Below, piece after piece: positions 44,453 through 54,589 of a DNA stretch of 64,000 bases. Source of the DNA: Pectobacterium peruviense (lineage in GTDB: Bacteria; Pseudomonadota; Gammaproteobacteria; Enterobacterales; Enterobacteriaceae); assembly GCF_002847345.1 (NCBI RefSeq), contig NZ_LXFV01000001.1:551580-615579 (forward strand), in the 5' to 3' direction. The notes under the pieces were generated by a model. It made no database searches. It saw only the letters and a program-made list of their open reading frames with translations, and was not told the DNA's origin. A program made the position numbers and the translations under genes. Each line of letters opens with the position of its first letter. The stretch's first letter is position 1.

Positions 44453-44475
44453 GCTCCTTCCCTCATCGGGAAGGA
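44453..44475 (+). terminator. First hairpin after asr
   Basis: CTCCTTCCC/GGGAAGGAG, a 9-bp stem with loop TCATC, lies 12 bases after the stop. No long T-run. Confidence 0.6.
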
Positions 44476-44538
44476 GTCACTTCTGGTTAGCCCGAGTTTG
44501 CATCACGTCACTCAGGGCTTATCGCAGTAGACATTATC

Positions 44539-44567
44539 AAACACCCGGTTTACCGGGTGTTTATTTC
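44539..44567 (+). terminator. Second hairpin, rho-independent terminator after asr
   Basis: AAACACCCGG/CCGGGTGTTT, a perfect 10-bp stem with loop TTTA, followed by ATTT. The rest of 44568-44945 is AT-rich with no gene that I can support. Confidence 0.85.
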
Positions 44568-44945
44568 ATAGGGGGACGGGAGAATGATGCGGCGTTACTC
44601 ATTTGAAATTATGTTATCTCTTGTTCTGCTCTGTGGCGTTATTACTCTGAGTTTTTTTCTTTAGTCTGCAGTAAGCGTATCACAGTCTTTATTAATCACA
44701 CGGTTACCATCAAACCGTTATTGAACGCCAAGTTCCATACGCAGAGAAAGCGTAATCTCGATATGGCACACCCTTCAATAAACAATTCATGTCATCCCCT
44801 TCGAACTCAGTCTGAGTGATATCACCAAATAATAGAATGTCGAAAAAATTAGATATCGATCCAAACAAAAATTTTGGAATAGTAAAGTTTTATCACTCTG
44901 CGCCGTTTATATCATTACACTCCGAGCAATACCGAGAACATCATA

Positions 44946-45248
44946 ATGAAAAGAATCCTGCAAATATCTGCCATATTGCTTAGCACTCTGGCTACGACAT
45001 CGTATACATTCGCGTCCCCCTCTCCGTCAGCCGGTATCATCCGCTTTTCGGGTGCCATCGTCGAACCCGTCTGTGATGTTACAACGCTGTCGAACAACGT
45101 GACCGTCAGCTGCGAACGGCAAGGAAAAGTGCAAACGCTACAAATGAAAAACAGCTCACAATACGCTGCCCTACCACAAGGCATCGGTTCCGTGAGTTCA
45201 AAAACGTTGAGTTCAGATGCACGTATCGTGATCGTCAGCTACGAATAA
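44946..45248 (+). CDS. Very short type 1 pilin-like exported protein
   Basis: The 100-residue protein has a signal peptide (KRILQISAILLSTLATTSYTFA) and then GIIRFSGAIVEPVCDV, the standard start of a type 1 fimbrial subunit with the first disulfide cysteine; the second is in VSCERQG. It ends with a strand and tyrosine near the C-terminus (ARIVIVSYE), also pilin-like, but it is about 60 residues shorter than a normal pilin and lacks most of the middle strands. No chaperone or usher gene is nearby. It may be a reduced pilin or an orphan secreted protein of this fold. Confidence 0.7.
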   Translation: MKRILQISAILLSTLATTSYTFASPSPSAGIIRFSGAIVEPVCDVTTLSNNVTVSCERQGKVQTLQMKNSSQYAALPQGIGSVSSKTLSSDARIVIVSYE

Positions 45249-45458
45249 GGCTGATGCGCTAAACCGTATGTTGATGCAAAAACGCTACGCCACTTAAGCA
45301 TGGTGGCGTAGCCTTCGATGCAGTTATGTCATGTCCATCTTTTTACACTCAATAACATTTTAATTCCCCACTCCACACCAACAATTACATCTATAGTTAA
45401 GGCAACACGCTATATTTAGCGCTTCAAAATGACTTTTATCATAAGGCCCATTGACGAC

Positions 45459-46301
45459 ATGCGCATATCAGCCTGTTTGCTATGTTCATTATCCTTTATT
45501 ACCCCGTTAAGTTGGGCAGAATCCTCGCCAGCAGACATCGCCGCGCAGAAACAGCAGCAAATCTTATTTTTCAACCACGACGATCGGGATATTGTTCCTG
45601 ACACGTCGGTCTGGCCGTGGCAGGCAATAGGTCAGTTGGAAACCGCCAGTGGCAACCTCTGTACCGCGACGCTTATCTCTCCGCATCTGGCGCTAACGGC
45701 TGGGCATTGCGTGGTCACCCCACCGAAGGGCGAGATAGATAAGCCCGTCGCACTGCGCTTTCTGGCAACAGAAAATGGCTGGCGTTATGAAACAACGGAA
45801 ATTGAAGCGTTGGCGAATAAAACACTCGCTAAAAAATTAAAAGCCGACGGCGAGGGGTGGATCGTTCCGCCTTCGGCAGCACCGCTGGATTACGCCTTAA
45901 TTCGGCTGAAACAAACACCGCCAGACATTCGCCCGCTCCCGCTCTGGCAAGGCAGCCGCCAAGAATTGATTCAGGCTTTGAAGGACAATGGTCAACGCGT
46001 CACGCAGGCAGGCTACCCAGAAGATCATCAGGAAACACTTTATCGCCATCAGAATTGCTTAATCACCGGCTGGGTTCACCCTGCCGTTATGGCGCACCAA
46101 TGCGACACGCTGCCTGGCGATAGCGGATCCCCTCTGATGCTGAACTCGGCAGCAGGTTGGGTGCTTATGGGAATTCAAAGCTCAGCACCCGATGCCAGTG
46201 AGCGCGATCGGGCCGATAATCGCGCTGTTTCGGTTACCGCCATTCGTCAGCAGTTAGAAACGTTGGCAAAACTCAACTCACCAAAACTTTCACCAAAGTA
46301 A
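45459..46301 (+). CDS. ydgD: Trypsin-like serine protease, exported
   Basis: The 280-residue protein has a signal peptide (RISACLLCSLSFITPLSWA) and a V8/trypsin-like fold with the catalytic triad His83 (TAGHC), Asp144 (LDYAL) and Ser222 (GDSGSPL). Its place after asr matches E. coli ydgD. A start at 45429 would add ten residues without a ribosome site; 45459 puts the signal peptide first, though its AAGG is weak and 11 bases away. Substrate unknown. It may act on acid-induced periplasmic proteins such as Asr, which is an inference from position. Confidence 0.88.
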   Translation: MRISACLLCSLSFITPLSWAESSPADIAAQKQQQILFFNHDDRDIVPDTSVWPWQAIGQLETASGNLCTATLISPHLALTAGHCVVTPPKGEIDKPVALRFLATENGWRYETTEIEALANKTLAKKLKADGEGWIVPPSAAPLDYALIRLKQTPPDIRPLPLWQGSRQELIQALKDNGQRVTQAGYPEDHQETLYRHQNCLITGWVHPAVMAHQCDTLPGDSGSPLMLNSAAGWVLMGIQSSAPDASERDRADNRAVSVTAIRQQLETLAKLNSPKLSPK

Positions 46302-46771
46302 TGCTAACACCCACTACGCAGAAGCCCCTCAGTCAGGTGGAAATCGCGATTAAGCGATACTGCCTGACGCGGGTCGTTTCCCTTCGGCTTCATGGTATAA
46401 AAAAATATCTGTTCTATTCTTATCAGAGGTATAGGTTAATCATCCATATTGTCGCCCCGACAGCGGCGCGGCAATTAACCGGACTTTATTTTATGAAAGA
46501 GGTTTTTTTATAATTAGGTTTTCATTTATTCGCAGAGCATTTCTTCAGCTAAATCGGTTATCTCTGCTCGCAAGTAATGGGGAATTATCATAAATGCATA
46601 TCGTACATTGAACACCGAAAACACGGCTTAAGACAAAAAAGCCACTGTCCCTTAACGGGAAGATAAAGGTGATATAATAAGTTACCTCAATTTTTAGCCT
46701 CTATGTTATTGTGTCGCCGTTAAATTAAATTGATGTTGTCGCGGTTATTATTGCGAAAAGGAAGAGTCTAC
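46302..46771. other. Intergenic region ydgD to EAL gene
   Basis: These 470 bases hold no gene I can support. A 70-codon frame right after ydgD is dismissed as chance. The later half is AT-rich and probably holds the promoter of the GAF-GGDEF-EAL gene. Confidence 0.55.
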
Positions 46772-48550
46772 ATGTTAAAACATTTGAGCCATGACGAAAA
46801 AAAACGCATGCAGACTCTCGATGAATTACAAAAAACCGATATATCTCAAGACGATATTCTTCACAAACTCACGAAAATGGCCTGCCAACTGCTCGAAACT
46901 CCCACGGCGCTCGTCACACTAACCGGTTCTAAATCTCTGCATGTTAAGGCAAAAAACCATTTTCCTCTGGATGATATGGATAAAATCGGTTCATTCGACC
47001 ATTTTACCGTACAAACGGGCCAAGCCTTTGTCTGCCCCGATGCCATTCAGGACGACCGTTTTAACGATAGCCCTTATGTAACTGGCAAGCCTTTTATCCG
47101 TTTTTATGCTGGTGTTCCGCTTAAGACCAAAGAAGGCTATGCCATCGGTACGTTCAGCATTATCGATTATGTTCCACGCACCTTCACTAAGGTCCAACTG
47201 CGGTTATTACACGATTTAGCCGCTATTGCGATGGTGTTAATGGAATACCGCAATGCGATTGGCCTGATTGATGCAGTGACCCTGTTGCCCAATCGCCAGC
47301 GACTGATTGATGACATCAGCCACATTACCGACATTCACGAGAATTACCTGCTTATTCTGATTGATACCATCGACATTTCTTACGCTTATGAAATGGGATG
47401 TGCGCTGGGTATGCCAACGGTAGAAGGCCTGCTGAAAGATATCGGGGTCTTTTTACGCCTTAGCTTAAATTCATCAGATAATCTTTACTCTGCCGCTGTA
47501 GGCCGTTTCGCACTACTGGTGAAGTCGAACAAGAAAGAACAGGTTCTGGCGGAGCTCGACGCTTGTGCCGAACGGATTCATGAAAGTATCGCCAGCCATA
47601 TTCCGCTCAAGCTGGAGCTTTTTGTTGGCTATACTGAATTTCAGATTCCGGCCAAAGATCCCCATCAGATCCTGCGCGAATCGATGAGTGCGCTGCGCGC
47701 CGCCATCGCCCAGAATATCCGCCAGTTCGCTTACGACACCGAGGCCGATAAGGCGCAACAAATCGCCTTTACCCTACTCAATGAGCTGGCCGATGTGTTA
47801 CAGAACAATAAGCCGGGTTTGTATCTAGTCTATCAGCCAAAATTAAGCATCAAGACCAATACCGTTATTGGTGCCGAAGCGCTGATTCGGTGGCGTCATC
47901 CTACATTAGGTGAGATTTACCCTGACCAGTTTATTCCGCTAGCGGAAGGCACGACGCTAATGCGCCCGCTAACAGACTGGGTCACACGCGAAGCGGCATG
48001 TCAGGTGAAACAATGGCGTCAGGAGGGGTTAACCTTCCCCGTGTCGATTAACGTTTCTGCCCGAAATTTTTCCGAAAATGACTTCATCCCGCGCCTCATC
48101 GCCATTCTGGAGAACCACGGCCTTACCCCTCAGGACATTGACATAGAGTGTGTCGAAACGCAGAAAATCATCGAAAGCACGGAAACGCTCGCCACCATCC
48201 AAACGCTGCAACAGCTCGGATTTACGATCGCGCTTGATGACTTCGGTACGGGGTATAGCAACTTAAGCTATCTGCGTAACATTCCCTCTACGGTGATAAA
48301 GCTAGATAAATCACTGATTAAAGATATAAAAACTGACCACAAAAGCCGCGTTATTGTGCAATCCATTATCAGCATGCTGCACAAGCTGGATTACATTGTG
48401 CTGGCGGAAGGGGTGGAAAATAAGGAAACACTCGAACATCTGGCTCAGTTTGGGTGTGATGAAGTACAGGGCTACTATTTCTCCCGACCTATCCCACCCG
48501 ATGCCTTTACCGCCTGGTTAGCGGCGCGCTCGTCACAAACGTCTGCATAA
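46772..48550 (+). CDS. GAF-GGDEF-EAL protein, probable cyclic-di-GMP phosphodiesterase
   Basis: The 592-residue cytoplasmic protein has a GAF domain (about 30-170, with KPFIRFYAGVPLKTKEGYAIGTFSIID), a diguanylate-cyclase-like domain (about 180-325) and an EAL domain (about 345-590). The GGDEF site is degenerate (YSAAVGRFALLV), so cyclase activity is unlikely. The EAL domain looks active: GAEALIRWRHP with Glu369, NVSARNF, DDFGTGYSNLSYL, KLDKSLIKDI and AEGVEN. ATG 46772 is used because GGAAGAG lies eight bases upstream; an earlier start at 46730 is unsupported. It should lower cyclic-di-GMP in response to a GAF ligand, affecting motility or biofilm. Confidence 0.9.
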   Translation: MLKHLSHDEKKRMQTLDELQKTDISQDDILHKLTKMACQLLETPTALVTLTGSKSLHVKAKNHFPLDDMDKIGSFDHFTVQTGQAFVCPDAIQDDRFNDSPYVTGKPFIRFYAGVPLKTKEGYAIGTFSIIDYVPRTFTKVQLRLLHDLAAIAMVLMEYRNAIGLIDAVTLLPNRQRLIDDISHITDIHENYLLILIDTIDISYAYEMGCALGMPTVEGLLKDIGVFLRLSLNSSDNLYSAAVGRFALLVKSNKKEQVLAELDACAERIHESIASHIPLKLELFVGYTEFQIPAKDPHQILRESMSALRAAIAQNIRQFAYDTEADKAQQIAFTLLNELADVLQNNKPGLYLVYQPKLSIKTNTVIGAEALIRWRHPTLGEIYPDQFIPLAEGTTLMRPLTDWVTREAACQVKQWRQEGLTFPVSINVSARNFSENDFIPRLIAILENHGLTPQDIDIECVETQKIIESTETLATIQTLQQLGFTIALDDFGTGYSNLSYLRNIPSTVIKLDKSLIKDIKTDHKSRVIVQSIISMLHKLDYIVLAEGVENKETLEHLAQFGCDEVQGYYFSRPIPPDAFTAWLAARSSQTSA

Positions 48551-48596
48551 CAGTCCCGTAAAACGGGCCATTCAACAAACGGTATGGAGAACGCAC

Positions 48597-49436
48597 ATGA
48601 CTCTTCTTACTTCAGAGGATGAGCTCGCTGTCAGAAATGCCATGGCTCTGCTGGAAGCCCCTTCCTTTGCAATACAGGCGGCGAATCTGGTTGGAAAACC
48701 GATTGAATGGAGCCTATCGAAATTACCGTCCATGGTAAAAAACAAAATACAGAATCTCGTTCACGCCGCGCTACACAAAGCGGTAAATGCCGCACTCTAT
48801 ACGCTGGACGATGCCCCTGCTCGCGAAGCGTCGCCAAGGACACATAAGCTAGCCGTCGCCGCATCCGGTGCGGTCAGCGGTTTTTTTGGTGCTGCCGGCC
48901 TGTTGGTTGAACTGCCTATCAGCACCACGATCATGATGCGTTCCGTAGCTGATATTGCCCGCAGCGAAGGATTTTCCCTCACTGATTTTTCCGTCAAAGC
49001 CGCCTGTGTAGAAGTTTTCGCGCTCGGCGGTACACAAGAAAGCGACGATGCGGCAGATTCGGCTTATTACGCGTCACGCGCCGTACTTGCTGATATCACA
49101 AGGCATGCCACACGAGAGTTGATCGGGCTTGCAGGAAAGAAAAGCGCGGAGAAAGCGTCGGCGAGGGTAACCACTGCACAGGCAGGGAAAACACTGGCAA
49201 AACTGATTGATGTGGTCGCCACCAGACTGGGTGTCACCATGACGGAAAAAATGGCCGCGCAGATTGTCCCCGTAATCGGAGCCGCCAGCGGCGCTGCCAT
49301 TAATACGCTTTTTATTCACCACTATCAAAACATGGCGAAAGGTCATTTCATCATAAAACGTCTGGAGCAGCAGTATGGCGAAGAGGCGATCAGGTCGGCT
49401 TACCTTGAGCTAAAAAAGCCATCATCGCCGACCTGA
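48597..49436 (+). CDS. EcsC family protein
   Basis: The 279-residue protein contains the EcsC core: GFFGAAGLLVELPISTTIMMRSVADIARSEGF and VEVFALGG, then further helices with IVPVIGAASGAAINTLFIHHYQNMAKGHFIIKRLEQ near the C-terminus. EcsC was named for a gene near a Bacillus ABC transporter and its function is unknown. It has membrane-interacting helices but no signal peptide. GGAG lies nine bases before the ATG. It starts 46 bases after the EAL gene and may be in the same transcript. Confidence 0.85.
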   Translation: MTLLTSEDELAVRNAMALLEAPSFAIQAANLVGKPIEWSLSKLPSMVKNKIQNLVHAALHKAVNAALYTLDDAPAREASPRTHKLAVAASGAVSGFFGAAGLLVELPISTTIMMRSVADIARSEGFSLTDFSVKAACVEVFALGGTQESDDAADSAYYASRAVLADITRHATRELIGLAGKKSAEKASARVTTAQAGKTLAKLIDVVATRLGVTMTEKMAAQIVPVIGAASGAAINTLFIHHYQNMAKGHFIIKRLEQQYGEEAIRSAYLELKKPSSPT

Positions 49437-49451
49437 TGTGATAAAGAGAGA

Positions 49452-52400
49452 TTACCCTTCTACCTGCTCCATCGCTTGTAATACGCGCTTATCCGAGATC
49501 GGGAACGGCGTCCCTAGCTGCTGGGCAAAGTAGCTGACGCGCAGCTCTTCAAGCATCCAACGCACCGCTTTCACATCGTCGTCATCGCGTCGTTCCGCAG
49601 GCAGCTTATTCCACCACTGCTGCCACGCCTGCTGAACCTGTTCCACTTTCAGCATCTGCGCCCTGTCACGGTGAACATCCTGCGCCAGCTTCTCCAAACG
49701 TCGCTCTATCGCGTGCAGATAACGCAGCACGTCCGGCAGGCGCTGCCAGCCGTTTTCGGTCACAAAGCCGCGGAACACCAAGCCGCTCATCTGGCTTTTG
49801 ATATCACTTAACGCCAGCGCCATCGCCATATCGACACGGCCTTTCAGACGCTTGTTAATGGTGAAGACGGCCGTCAGGATTTGCTCAACCAGCTTTGCGA
49901 TATCAACCACCGTGTCGTTCAGCTCTGCGCGTACTTTCTCATGCAACTGCTGGAAGGCGTCTTCCTGCCAAACGGGGCCACCGGATGACGCAATCAGTTT
50001 GTCCACCGAACAGGCGATACAATCATCGATGAGATCCAGCACTTTGCCGTACGGGTTGAAATAGAGGCCGAGTTTCGCCTTATTCGGCAGTTTTTCATGC
50101 AGGTATTTGATCGGCGAAGGAATATTCAATAACAACAGACGGCGCAGCCCTTGTCGCATTACCTGCTGCTGCTGGTGCGGCGTGTCAAACAGGCGAATCG
50201 CTACGCTATCCTTTTCATCAACCAACGCGGGATAGGCTTTGACAGAATAGCCGCCACGCTTCTGTTCATAACAATCCGGCAGCGAACCAAAACTCCAGAC
50301 GTGCAGGCCGCGTTGCTCTAAACCGTCATCCACCACGGATGACAGCGTTTGTTGCACTTTATCCTTGAGATGGTCTTTCAGCGCGTTCAGGTCTTTACCT
50401 TCCCGCTGCGTCCTGTTTTTCTCATCGAGGACGCGGAAGGTGATTTTCAGATGATCGGGCACCTGATCCCACTGCCACGCTTCACGCGGCACCGTGACGC
50501 CCGTCATCAGCCGCAGTTCGCGTTCCAGCGCATCCAACAACCCTTTTTCCAATGGCGTGGTGCGCGCCAGAAACGCCTCTGCATAATTCGGCGCAGGGAC
50601 AAAGTTACGGCGTAACGGCTTAGGCAACGATTTAATCAGCGCGATCGTCAGTTCGCGACGCACGCCGGGAATCTGCCACTCGAAGCCCTCTTCACGCACC
50701 TGGTTGAGGATAGGCAACGGAATATGTACCGTCACGCCATCCGCATCCGCACCCGGCTCAAACTGATAAGACAGGCGCAATTTGAGATTGCCCTGATGCC
50801 AAAAGTTCGGGTAGTCCAGCGCGCTCACTTTCTCCGCACCGTCTTTGATCAACATGCTCTTTTCAAAATTAAGCAGGTCGGCGTTGTCGCGGCTGGTCCC
50901 TTTCCACCACTGGTCAAAATGACGCGACGACACAACATCATGCGGTAAACGCTGATCGTAGAAAGCAAAAAGCGTTTCGTCGTCTACCATAATGTCGCGA
51001 CGGCGCGATTTATGCTCTAAATCCTCTACCTCAGCCAGCAGCTTGAGATTGGCGCGGAAAAAGGCGTGATGCGTTTGCCAATCACCTTCCACCAGTGCGT
51101 GACGGATGAACATCTCACGCGCCAGCGTCGGATCGATTGGGCCATAGTTCACCTTGCGCGCTGCGACAATCGGCAGCCCGAAGAGTGTCACCTTCTCCTG
51201 TGCCATCACCGTGCCCTGCGCTTTCTCCCAGTGAGGATCGCTATAGCTCCGTTTAATCAGATGCTGAGCCAGCGGTTCGATCCATTCCGGCTCAATACGC
51301 GCGGCAATACGACCCCACAGGCGGCTGGTTTCCACCAGTTCGGCCACCATCGTCCACTTGGGCGGTTTTTTGAATAACCCGGATCCAGGGAAAATAGCAA
51401 ATCGGGCGTTACGCGCGCCGCTGAACTCTTGTTTCTCAATATCTTTCTGCCCGATATGCGACAGCAAGCCAGTGAGCAACGCACAGTGAATACTCAGGTA
51501 GTCGGCCGGTTCGCTGTTGACCGGTAGCCCCAATTCTTTCACTACCTGACGCAGTTGCGTGTAGATATCTTGCCATTCGCGAACGCGCAGGTAGTTAAGG
51601 AAATCCATGCGGCACTGACGACGGAACTGGCTGGAAGACAGCGCCTTCTGTTGCTCACGCAGATAGTCCCACAGATTGACGAAAGCCAGAAAATCCGAAT
51701 CTTTATCGGCAAAGCGGCGGTGTTTTTCATCCGATGCCTGCTTCTTATCCATCGGCCTTTCACGCGGATCTTGAATCGACAGTGCGGCAGTAATCACCAT
51801 GACTTCGCGCACACAGCCCGTTTTACGTGCTTCCAGCACCATGCGCGCCAAACGCGGATCGATTGGTAATTGCGCCAACTGTTGCCCTTGCGGCGTCAGA
51901 TGGTAGTGCCCATTCTCCGCGAGATGAATCGCACCCAGCTCCTCCAGCAAGCGCACGCCGTCCTGAATGTTGCGCTTATCCGGCGCTTCAACAAACGGGA
52001 ACGCGGCGATATCACCGAGCCCCAGTGACGTCATTTGCAGAATGACGGAGGCCAGATTGGTGCGAAGAATTTCGGGATCGGTAAATTCGGGCCGCGACAG
52101 GAAATCCTGCTCGGAATAGAGGCGGATACACACCCCGGCGGCAACGCGACCACAGCGCCCTTTACGCTGATTCGCCGACGCCTGCGAGACGGGCTCAATC
52201 GGCAGGCGCTGCACCTTGGTGCGGAAGCTATAGCGGCTGATACGCGCGGTACCCGGATCGATCACATAGCGAATCCCCGGCACGGTTAACGACGTTTCCG
52301 CCACGTTGGTCGCCAGCACAATGCGACGGCCGTGATGTGACTGAAAGACACGATTCTGTTCCTGATTCGACAAGCGCGCGTACAGCGGGAGAATCTCGGT

Positions 52401-53339
52401 ATGCGGCAAATCCAGACGCGTCAACGCCTCTGCCGTATCGCGAATTTCACGTTCTCCGCTCATGAAGACCAGAATGTCACCCGGCCCTTCGCGCGTCAGC
52501 TCATCGACTGCATCAAAAATCGCCTGTAGCTGGTCGCGCTCGCTGTCGTCAGCGTCTTCCACTACAGGACGATAGCGCACATCCACTGGATACGTCCGGC
52601 CCGACACTTCAATGATCGGCGCATTATTAAAATGGCGGGAGAAGCGCTGCGGATCGATGGTAGCCGACGTAATAATCACTTTTAAATCAGGGCGCTTTGG
52701 CAACAGCTGGCGCAAATAGCCCATAATGAAATCGATATTCAGGCTACGTTCGTGCGCTTCATCGATAATCAGCGTGTCATACTGCATCAACAGGCGATCC
52801 TGCTGAATTTCAGCCAGTAAAATACCGTCGGTCATCAACTTGACCAGCGTATTGTCACCAACCTGATCGTTAAAACGGACTTTATACCCGACGCTGCCGC
52901 CCAGCGGCGTTTCCAACTCTGCTGCAATGCGGTCGGCAACGGTTCTGGCAGCCAGACGACGCGGCTGCGTGTGGCCAATCAAGCCATGCACACCGCGCCC
53001 CAGTTCGAGACAAATTTTCGGCAACTGCGTGGTCTTACCCGACCCCGTCTCGCCTGCGACGATAATCACCTGATGATGGCGCAGCGCCTCCAGTATCTCG
53101 TCTTTTTTCTGGCTAACGGGAAGCTGTTCAGGGTAGTGAATCGCCGGACAGTTTGCCCGCCGGTTCTCGACTTTCTGGCGTGCGGCGGCGATTTCCCCCT
53201 CAATTTCCTGAGCGATGGCGGCCTGAGCCTGCGGGCTGCTGACCTTCGCGGCGCCCTGCAAACGGCGGCGCAAACGTTGCCGATCGCGAAGCATTAGCTC
53301 ACTTAACTGCGTAGATAATGCACTGAGAGGTGATTTCAC
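49452..53339 (-). CDS. hrpA: ATP-dependent RNA helicase
   Basis: The 1295-residue DEAH-box helicase is very close to E. coli HrpA (1300 residues). It has Walker A GETGSGKTTQLP, DEAH in IIDEAHERSLN, SATIDPQRFSRHF, motif V/VI region with QRKGRCGR, then winged-helix, HA2, OB and the long HrpA-specific C-terminal domain. The frame is open to GTG 53396, but GTG 53339 is chosen because AAGGAAGAG lies six bases upstream and the N-terminus then aligns with E. coli. HrpA acts in mRNA processing and rescue of stalled ribosomes. It is convergent with the EcsC gene. Confidence 0.95.
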   Translation of the reverse strand: MKSPLSALSTQLSELMLRDRQRLRRRLQGAAKVSSPQAQAAIAQEIEGEIAAARQKVENRRANCPAIHYPEQLPVSQKKDEILEALRHHQVIIVAGETGSGKTTQLPKICLELGRGVHGLIGHTQPRRLAARTVADRIAAELETPLGGSVGYKVRFNDQVGDNTLVKLMTDGILLAEIQQDRLLMQYDTLIIDEAHERSLNIDFIMGYLRQLLPKRPDLKVIITSATIDPQRFSRHFNNAPIIEVSGRTYPVDVRYRPVVEDADDSERDQLQAIFDAVDELTREGPGDILVFMSGEREIRDTAEALTRLDLPHTEILPLYARLSNQEQNRVFQSHHGRRIVLATNVAETSLTVPGIRYVIDPGTARISRYSFRTKVQRLPIEPVSQASANQRKGRCGRVAAGVCIRLYSEQDFLSRPEFTDPEILRTNLASVILQMTSLGLGDIAAFPFVEAPDKRNIQDGVRLLEELGAIHLAENGHYHLTPQGQQLAQLPIDPRLARMVLEARKTGCVREVMVITAALSIQDPRERPMDKKQASDEKHRRFADKDSDFLAFVNLWDYLREQQKALSSSQFRRQCRMDFLNYLRVREWQDIYTQLRQVVKELGLPVNSEPADYLSIHCALLTGLLSHIGQKDIEKQEFSGARNARFAIFPGSGLFKKPPKWTMVAELVETSRLWGRIAARIEPEWIEPLAQHLIKRSYSDPHWEKAQGTVMAQEKVTLFGLPIVAARKVNYGPIDPTLAREMFIRHALVEGDWQTHHAFFRANLKLLAEVEDLEHKSRRRDIMVDDETLFAFYDQRLPHDVVSSRHFDQWWKGTSRDNADLLNFEKSMLIKDGAEKVSALDYPNFWHQGNLKLRLSYQFEPGADADGVTVHIPLPILNQVREEGFEWQIPGVRRELTIALIKSLPKPLRRNFVPAPNYAEAFLARTTPLEKGLLDALERELRLMTGVTVPREAWQWDQVPDHLKITFRVLDEKNRTQREGKDLNALKDHLKDKVQQTLSSVVDDGLEQRGLHVWSFGSLPDCYEQKRGGYSVKAYPALVDEKDSVAIRLFDTPHQQQQVMRQGLRRLLLLNIPSPIKYLHEKLPNKAKLGLYFNPYGKVLDLIDDCIACSVDKLIASSGGPVWQEDAFQQLHEKVRAELNDTVVDIAKLVEQILTAVFTINKRLKGRVDMAMALALSDIKSQMSGLVFRGFVTENGWQRLPDVLRYLHAIERRLEKLAQDVHRDRAQMLKVEQVQQAWQQWWNKLPAERRDDDDVKAVRWMLEELRVSYFAQQLGTPFPISDKRVLQAMEQVEG

Positions 53340-54278
<939 letters not shown>

Positions 54279-54343
54279 CGAACCATTATTCATCGCGAAT
54301 AAGTGTTACCGACCTTGCCATTATATTGACTTAATTGGCTTAA

Positions 54344-54574
54344 TTATTGCGCGCCTTCCGGCGCGCTTTTCTTTATCTCATCACCTGCCGCATTGTCGGA
54401 TCTTTCCAGCAGTTGCGTCGCTTCTTTATCCGCTTTGATGTGAATCTCATGCTCGATCTTCACATTCATATTGATGGTGATCGGTTCTTTGGGCGCGGCA
54501 ACCTCAATGCGCGGCACACATCCCGTCAGGAAAGCTACCGTGCAACACACCAGCACTGTCTCGCTTTTATTCAT
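54344..54574 (-). CDS. ynbE: YnbE family lipoprotein with extended C-terminus
   Basis: The 76-residue protein has a lipoprotein signal (FLTGC, lipid on the Cys) and the YnbE core RIEVAAPKEPITINMNVKIEHEIHIKAD. The E. coli protein stops near here (61 residues); this one adds a tail ending KKSAPEGAQ, whose coding sequence is the azoR terminator hairpin read from the other strand. YnbE bridges the periplasm with YdbH for phospholipid transport. It lies 15 bases after ydbH. YdbL, the usual third partner gene, is not present after it. Confidence 0.92.
   Translation of the reverse strand: MNKSETVLVCCTVAFLTGCVPRIEVAAPKEPITINMNVKIEHEIHIKADKEATQLLERSDNAAGDEIKKSAPEGAQ
54349..54374 (+). terminator. Rho-independent terminator of azoR
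   Basis: GCGCGCC/GGCGCGC, a perfect 7-bp stem with loop TTCC, followed by TTTTCTTT. It overlaps the end of the ynbE coding sequence on the opposite strand. Confidence 0.92.
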
Positions 54575-54589
54575 TGTTCTGCCTTGAGT

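Noticed and set aside
44104..44466. A 120-codon minus-strand frame rich in Cys, Phe and Ala
   Set aside because: It is the reverse of the asr tandem repeats; the odd composition only mirrors lysine- and alanine-rich codons.
46301..46513. A 70-codon frame directly after ydgD
   Set aside because: It has no ribosome site, family resemblance or plausible composition; judged chance.
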